From CAZXBB01 sp964638815 (GTDB taxonomy: Bacteria; Planctomycetota; Phycisphaerae; Phycisphaerales; SM1A02), in the NCBI GenBank assembly GCA_964638815.1, contig CAZXBB010000276.1, positions 1 to 16,693 on the forward strand: DNA of 16,693 nucleotides, read 5' to 3'. A model generated the notes under the pieces. That model was not told the DNA's origin. It saw nothing but the letters and a program-made list of their open reading frames with translations, and made no database searches. Each line of letters begins with the position of its first letter. Position 1 is the stretch's first letter. The translations under genes were made by a program, and so were the position numbers. Positions 11,758 to 16,693 of the stretch are shown here, one piece after another.

Positions 11758-13772
11758 GCCCGTCGCATCGGCCACCCCCGTGGGCGTTCGCGGTCGGTCT
11801 GGGCGCGACCGTGCTCGCCGCGACCCCCGCGTCGGCCCAGGACGAGGGCGAGCCGCGCATCCTCACGCCCCGGGCGGAGCTCGAAGGGCTCCAGTTGCGC
11901 GACTTCGACGCCGCGCTCGAGCTCGAGTGGCGCCGGGACGTGGACGATCGCGATCCCCCGACGGGCCCGGGTCAGCGCGACAAGGAGGACCGCCTCCGCG
12001 AGATACTCGAGCTGCGGACCAGCGGTTTCATCGGGCACCCGAATCTCATCGAGCTCGACCTCGGCGGACGCGTGTGGCTCGAGCAACGCTGGCTCGACGT
12101 CGGCGGCGGGGACCAGCGGAGCGACCAGACGCTGTTCGAGTGGGACGCCAGCGCGCTCATGCTGAAGGAGACGCGGCTCCCCATCACGGTCTACACGCGT
12201 CAGAACGTGTCCGACATCGACCGCGCTTTCGGCGGTTCGCTCGAGAACACCTTTCGGGAGACCGGCGTGCGACTCGACCTGCGGCACGAGACGCTCCCGA
12301 CGCACTTCCAGGCGTTCCGCAGGGAGATCGAGCAGGAGGACCGCCTGCTCCGCGACCGCTTCGAGATCGACCAGGACACGGTCCAGGCCGACGGTCGCGT
12401 GGAGCTGGGCGCGAATCACCAGCTCGCGTGGGACGTCCGGTACGACGACGTCGACGAGGCGGGCAACCTCCGTCTCACCCGCTCGGTCGAGCGGCTCGAG
12501 ACGAACGCGACGCACACGATTCGCTTCGGCGAACGCGGGAAGAACGTCCTGCGCACCCGCATGCGCTACTTCGATGAGACCGGCGACCGCAATCTCCGGC
12601 AACTGCGCATCGATCCGCGTCTGCGGCTCCGTCACACGGACACCTTCCACACGTGGTACGACTACTCGTACGGCCGCGACGACCGGATCGACCAGGAGCA
12701 GCGGACGCAGCGGATCAGCGGCAACTTCCAGCACGATCTCTTCCAGAGCCTCACGACGATCGGCAGCGCGGGTTTCGAGCGATTCGAGCTTCCGATGGAG
12801 ACCTTCACCAGCGACGAGGCCTTCGGGCGGCTCGACACGGAATACCGGAAGATCGTGCCCGGCGGGCGGCTGACCATCGGTCTCGACGGGTCCTTCGTCC
12901 GACAGGACCAAAGCGATCGCGGCGCGCCGATCGCCGTGACCGACGATCTCTTCGTCTTCGACGCCTTTGACCGGATCGTGATCCGCCGGCGCAACGTGGA
13001 CCCGCTCACCATCGTCCTGACGGACGTCGCCGGCTTCATCGTGTTCACGGAGGGCGTCGACTACCTCGTGCGGATGCTCGCGGACCGCATCGAGATCGAC
13101 CGGCTCGCCGGCGGCTTCATCGCGCCCGGGCAAGCCGTGCTCGTGGACTACGTCGTCGGTCCCGAGCCGGGGGGGCGGACGGACACCGTCGGGGCCGGCG
13201 TCGATTTCCGCTACACGTTCACCGAGGGCGTCTTCGACGGACTGTCGCTCTACCTCCAGTACCGCCACCAGGAGGAGAGCCGCGACGTCCGCGATCCGGA
13301 TTTCCTCGAGAACGACTTCGACGACACGCGGTACGGCGTCGAGTACACGCGCGGCAAGGCGTACCTGCGCGCCGAGTACCAGGAGCGACGCGGCGCGCTT
13401 TCCCCCTTCGACGCCGTCCGGTTCGAAGGCCGCTGGGTGGAGCCCCTCGGACGCGGCAGCAACCTCGTGCTCAGCGGCATCTTCCAGGAGGTGGACCGGT
13501 CGCTCGAGGATCTCCGCACGACGACCACCACCCTGACGGGGCGCTGGAACCACCGGCTCGACGCCCGCTGGCGGGTCGCCCTCATCGTGCGCCAGCAGTG
13601 GTCCGACGACAGCCGCGGTTTCGAGTCCCGGGCGTTCGAGCAGCAGCTCGACGTCTCCTGGCGCCGGGGACGCACGGAGCTGTACGCCCAGGTTCGCAAC
13701 GTCCTCCGGGACACGAATGCCGATGACACGACCTTGCAGCGGTTCATCGTGGGAGTCAGACGTGAGTTCTGA
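11754..13772 (+). CDS. Outer-membrane beta-barrel protein, candidate porin of a cytochrome conduit
   Basis: 672 residues from GTG 11754, which overlaps the preceding stop as GTGA; this start gives a clean signal peptide (WAFAVGLGATVLAATPASA, cleavage after ASA). Starts further upstream would read through the cytochrome gene. The mature protein is rich in alternating hydrophobic/charged strands with aromatic girdles and Arg/Glu/Asp turns, e.g. LIELDLGGRVWLEQRWLDV and HTWYDYSYGRDDRI, and it ends VGVRREF: the terminal Phe is a hallmark of BAM-assembled barrels. It carries no CXXCH. Its role by analogy with MtrB/PioB/OmbB-type barrels is to sheath a multiheme wire across the outer membrane; I do not see clear sequence identity to those families, so this rests on context. 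The region around 980-1100 residues of the naive longer frame does not apply here. Confidence 0.82.
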   Translation: MSPSHRPPPWAFAVGLGATVLAATPASAQDEGEPRILTPRAELEGLQLRDFDAALELEWRRDVDDRDPPTGPGQRDKEDRLREILELRTSGFIGHPNLIELDLGGRVWLEQRWLDVGGGDQRSDQTLFEWDASALMLKETRLPITVYTRQNVSDIDRAFGGSLENTFRETGVRLDLRHETLPTHFQAFRREIEQEDRLLRDRFEIDQDTVQADGRVELGANHQLAWDVRYDDVDEAGNLRLTRSVERLETNATHTIRFGERGKNVLRTRMRYFDETGDRNLRQLRIDPRLRLRHTDTFHTWYDYSYGRDDRIDQEQRTQRISGNFQHDLFQSLTTIGSAGFERFELPMETFTSDEAFGRLDTEYRKIVPGGRLTIGLDGSFVRQDQSDRGAPIAVTDDLFVFDAFDRIVIRRRNVDPLTIVLTDVAGFIVFTEGVDYLVRMLADRIEIDRLAGGFIAPGQAVLVDYVVGPEPGGRTDTVGAGVDFRYTFTEGVFDGLSLYLQYRHQEESRDVRDPDFLENDFDDTRYGVEYTRGKAYLRAEYQERRGALSPFDAVRFEGRWVEPLGRGSNLVLSGIFQEVDRSLEDLRTTTTTLTGRWNHRLDARWRVALIVRQQWSDDSRGFESRAFEQQLDVSWRRGRTELYAQVRNVLRDTNADDTTLQRFIVGVRREF

Positions 13773-13788
13773 GGTGACGAGTGCTGAG

Positions 13789-14909
13789 GTGAGAGGCAGG
13801 ACGGAGCATTCCGGCCCGGATTCACCGCGGAAGGCCGCGGACGTCCGCCGTGAACCCGGCTCGCGCGGCGTGCGGGTGCCGGCCGCCCTCGCGGCGATCC
13901 TCGTCGCGGGAAGCTGCGCGCAGCCGCAGGGCGCCGTCTTCCCTCCGCCGGACGAGCCGCTGCGCTGGCCGCCGCCGCCCGCGCCAGCGCGGATCGCGTA
14001 CGTCGGGCAGATCGCGACGGACGAGGACCTCCGGCCGGCCCGGTCGCTCGGCGCGGTCATCTTCGGAGACGAGGCGACCCGGTCGATGCTCTCGCCCTAC
14101 GGCGTGTGCACGGACGGCGGCGATCGCGTCTTCGTGAGCGACAGCAACGCGCAGGTCGTGCACGTCTTCAATCTCGCGTCGCGCGCGTACCGGCGCTGGG
14201 GGGAGGATGAGGGGGGGGTGAGGGTGCCGGCGATCGGACGTTCGCTCAGCCCCTCGGCCTGGCGTGGGATCCGCGGGGATGGTTGCTCGTAGCCGACGCT
14301 GCCGGCGGCCGGGTCGTCGTTCTGGACGACGAGGGACGCCCGCGGTCGGCGATCGGGGAGGGTGATCTCGTGCGTCCGGCGGGCGTCGCAGTGCACCCCG
14401 ACGTCGGGACGTCGTCATACGCGATCTTCGTCGCGGACCCCGGCGCGCACGAGGTCGTCGTGTTCGATGGGGACGGGGCACTGCGCACCCGCGTCGGCGG
14501 CCGCGGCGTCGAGCCGGGCCGGTTCAACTTCCCCACGAACGTCGCGATCGCGGCCGACGGCACGCTCTACGTCTCCGACTCGCTCAACTTCCGCGTCCAG
14601 GTCTTCGACGACGCCCTCCGGCCGGTCCGGCAGATCGGCAGCCTGGGCGACCGCCCGGGCTATCTCTCGCAGCCGAAGGGGATCGCCCTCGACGGCGACG
14701 GCCACCTCTACGTCGTTGACGCCCACTTCGAGTCCGTGCAGATCTTCGACGGCGAGGGTCATTTCCTGCTCGCCGTCGGACGCGAAGGGCACGGCCCGGG
14801 TGAGTTCTGGCTTCCCGCGGGAATTCACATCGATGCGAACGACCGTATCTGGATCGCCGATTCGTACAATCGGCGCGTGCAGGTGTTTGACTACCTGGGA
14901 GAGCCGTGA
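13789..14909 (+). CDS. Second NHL-repeat lipoprotein, split by a frameshift in a G8 tract
   Basis: A signal peptide with AGSC lipobox (about 13912), a proline-rich linker (FPPPDEPLRWPPPP) and NHL blades make this a paralog of the first NHL lipoprotein. The frame reads correctly to NLASRAYRRWGEDEGG; at the G8 run 14211-14218 the family-like sequence moves to the -1 frame (RTFAQPLGLAWDPRGWLLVADA). The original frame stops at 14290-14292; the second continues to the TGA at 14907-14909. One extra G would restore a single protein. The 5' end is uncertain: GTG at 13762, 13774, 13789 and 13870 are all in frame, none with a good Shine-Dalgarno; 13870 gives the shortest signal peptide. Assembly error, true mutation, slippage or phase variation are all possible. 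Confidence 0.8.
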
Positions 14910-16576
14910 TGACGCGCGACGCGGACGGGTTCGTGGATTCACCGGGGAGGGCCGCACGGGCGCTGGGCGCGGTGATGTCGATCGCGTGCGCGGCCGGTGC
15001 GTTCGCCCAGCAGAGCGTCGTTGATTCCCTCCACAACCTCTCCGCGTCCGGGCCGGGCCGCATCCGCGCCGCGTCAGAGCCGCAGGTCTGCATCTTCTGC
15101 CACACGCCGCACGGATCGTCACCGGTCGAGCCGCTGTGGAACCGCGCAGCGCCGGTGGTCCCCTACACGGTCTACAGCAGCAGCGCGCTCGACGCGCGCC
15201 CCGGTCAGCCGACGGGCGCCTCGAAGATGTGTCTCTCGTGCCATGACGGCTCGATCGCGCTCGGCAGCGTGCTGTCGCGCGACCAGGAGATCAGGATGGC
15301 CGGCGTCATCACGACGCTGCCGCCCGGCGGCGCCAACCTCGGCACGGATCTCTCCGACGATCATCCGATCTCGTTCGTGTACGACTCGGCGCTCGCCACC
15401 CGCGACGGCCGCCTCGCGGATCCGCACGCCCTGCGGCCGGGGCTTCACCTCGACCGGGACGGCGAGATGCAGTGCACGACCTGCCATGACCCGCACGACG
15501 ACTCGTTCGATCACTTCCTCGTGATGGACAACACCGACTCGGCGCTGTGCATCGCGTGCCACCAGATCGCCGACACCACGGTGACCGCCCACGAAGACTG
15601 CCGCGCGTGCCACCAGCCGCACTCCGCGCCGAGCGGCCCGTTCCTCCTCACCGCGGAGGCGGTGACGGAGACCTGCACGGCGTGTCACGACGGATCGGTG
15701 ACCGGCGCCGCCGACATCGCGGCGGATCTCATGAAGGTCAGCGTGCACGACACGGACCGTCCGGTCGACCCCGCCGATCGCGCGGCGCACGCGACGTGCA
15801 TCGACTGTCACGACGCGCACACGATGATGGTCGGCGCGCCGGCTCGCGCGCCCGTAGCCGCCGCGAACTTCGGCCAGCCGGTCGTGGACGAAGCGGGGGG
15901 GCACGGCGGCACGGTCGCCACGTACGAGTACGAGGTCTGCTTCCGCTGTCACGACGACGACGACCCGATTCTCGGCTTCAGCCTCGCGCCCACTGCTTCG
16001 CGCGCCATCGTCCAGCCGAGCGTGAAGCGCGAGTTCGATCCGACCGGGCCGTCGTACCACCCGGTCGTCGCCGCCGGCCGCAACAGCGACGTGCCGAGCC
16101 TGCGCGCGGGCATGACCGAGAGCAGCCTCGTCCTGTGCAGCGACTGTCACGGATCCGACACCTCGCGCAAGGCGGGTGGATCCGGCCCGAACGGCGTGCA
16201 CGGCTCGAACAGCCCGCCGCTGCTGCTGGCGCGCTACGAGACGCTCGACTTCACGCCCGAGAGCAGCGCGGCATACGCGTTGTGCTACCGCTGCCACGAG
16301 CGCGACGGCGCCGGCGGGATCCTGTCGGACGCGTCGTTCCCGCATCGTCTCCACGTGGTGGACGCCCGCACGCCGTGCTCGGCGTGTCACGACGCCCACG
16401 GCATCGACCCCACGCAGGGTACGCTGCGGAACAACAGTCACCTGATCAATTTCGACACGTCGATCGTGTTCCCGGACCCGGTCACCGGCCGGCGCGAGTT
16501 CGTGGACATGGGCACGTTCAGCGGCTCGTGCACGCTCTCGTGCCACGGCGTGCCGCACTCGCCGCTGGAGTACTGA
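14909..16576 (+). CDS. Undecaheme c-type cytochrome with an extra CX3CH site
   Basis: 555 residues. The signal peptide ends near AFAQQ (31-35); SIAC at 24-27 is a poor lipobox, so lipidation is uncertain. Eleven CXXCH sites lie at about 61, 108, 189, 214, 231, 256, 297, 344, 410, 459 and 490; a twelfth, CTLSCH, at 541-546 has three residues between the cysteines. The first third repeats the 4-heme module (CHTPHG, MCLSCHDGSIAL, LSDDHPI). It is probably the largest carrier of the conduit, possibly on the outer face as in 12-heme OmcB-type proteins. ATG 14909 overlaps the preceding TGA (TGATG) and has GGGAG 7 nt upstream; GTG 14906 is a weaker alternative. It is last in the operon. Confidence 0.93.
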   Translation: MTRDADGFVDSPGRAARALGAVMSIACAAGAFAQQSVVDSLHNLSASGPGRIRAASEPQVCIFCHTPHGSSPVEPLWNRAAPVVPYTVYSSSALDARPGQPTGASKMCLSCHDGSIALGSVLSRDQEIRMAGVITTLPPGGANLGTDLSDDHPISFVYDSALATRDGRLADPHALRPGLHLDRDGEMQCTTCHDPHDDSFDHFLVMDNTDSALCIACHQIADTTVTAHEDCRACHQPHSAPSGPFLLTAEAVTETCTACHDGSVTGAADIAADLMKVSVHDTDRPVDPADRAAHATCIDCHDAHTMMVGAPARAPVAAANFGQPVVDEAGGHGGTVATYEYEVCFRCHDDDDPILGFSLAPTASRAIVQPSVKREFDPTGPSYHPVVAAGRNSDVPSLRAGMTESSLVLCSDCHGSDTSRKAGGSGPNGVHGSNSPPLLLARYETLDFTPESSAAYALCYRCHERDGAGGILSDASFPHRLHVVDARTPCSACHDAHGIDPTQGTLRNNSHLINFDTSIVFPDPVTGRREFVDMGTFSGSCTLSCHGVPHSPLEY

Positions 16577-16599
16577 GCGGGCGCGATGGACGCGCCCGC
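16577..16599 (+). terminator. GC-rich hairpin directly after the operon
   Basis: GCGGGCGCG (16577-16585), loop ATGGA and CGCGCCCGC (16591-16599) form a perfect 9-bp stem immediately after the stop codon. There is no T-run, so it is either an end-protecting 3' hairpin or a non-canonical terminator. Confidence 0.5.
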
Positions 16600-16610
16600 G
16601 CTCGCACCCC

Positions 16611-16693
<83 letters not shown>

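Noticed and set aside
11643..14060. 805-residue minus-strand frame opposite the barrel
   Set aside because: Shadow composition; the plus strand has signal peptide, barrel strands and terminal Phe.
14909..14990. Lipoprotein call for the 11-heme cytochrome based on SIAC
   Set aside because: The lipobox is poor and a normal cleavage site (AFA) follows; lipidation left open.

Overview
The window is GC-rich, densely coding DNA from a diderm bacterium. It has several lipobox signal peptides, an outer-membrane beta-barrel ending in Phe, and many periplasmic-type c-type cytochromes. Paired dissimilar clpP genes, an FHA-GAF histidine kinase and leaderless-looking starts (a TANNNT box 7-9 nt before the start codon) would fit a planctomycete or another deep-branching environmental lineage. 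That placement is a guess from gene style; there is no rRNA here.

Left part (1-8073), mostly housekeeping. A partial unrecognised gene runs off the left edge. It is followed by a 13-bp minisatellite whose last unit supplies the stop codon of an M42-like zinc peptidase. The peptidase and a ribBA-type riboflavin gene diverge from a 32-bp gap holding a symmetric dyad with a -10-like box facing each gene. The RibA half of ribBA has lost its zinc cysteines. Then come a small coiled-coil lipoprotein, a 237-bp MITE-like element whose end forms the stop codon of a clpP gene, two tandem clpP genes with divergent active sites, a soluble FHA-GAF histidine kinase, and thyA.

Right part (8074-16693), electron transfer. 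A 6-heme cytochrome gene points left. A 354-bp control region rich in repeats separates it from six tightly packed rightward genes: 4-heme cytochrome, NHL-propeller lipoprotein, 5-heme lipoprotein, outer-membrane barrel, second NHL lipoprotein (broken by a frameshift in a G8 tract), and an 11-heme cytochrome with a twelfth, CX3CH-type site. Overlapping or nearly touching ends indicate an operon. By analogy with known porin-cytochrome conduits, I infer a trans-outer-membrane electron conduit: the barrel as sheath, the 4- and 5-heme proteins on the periplasmic side or in the channel, the 11/12-heme protein as terminal or outer-face carrier, and the NHL lipoproteins as scaffolds. The canonical heme motifs total 26 across four cytochromes. 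The window ends in a hexanucleotide repeat, probably an assembly limit.
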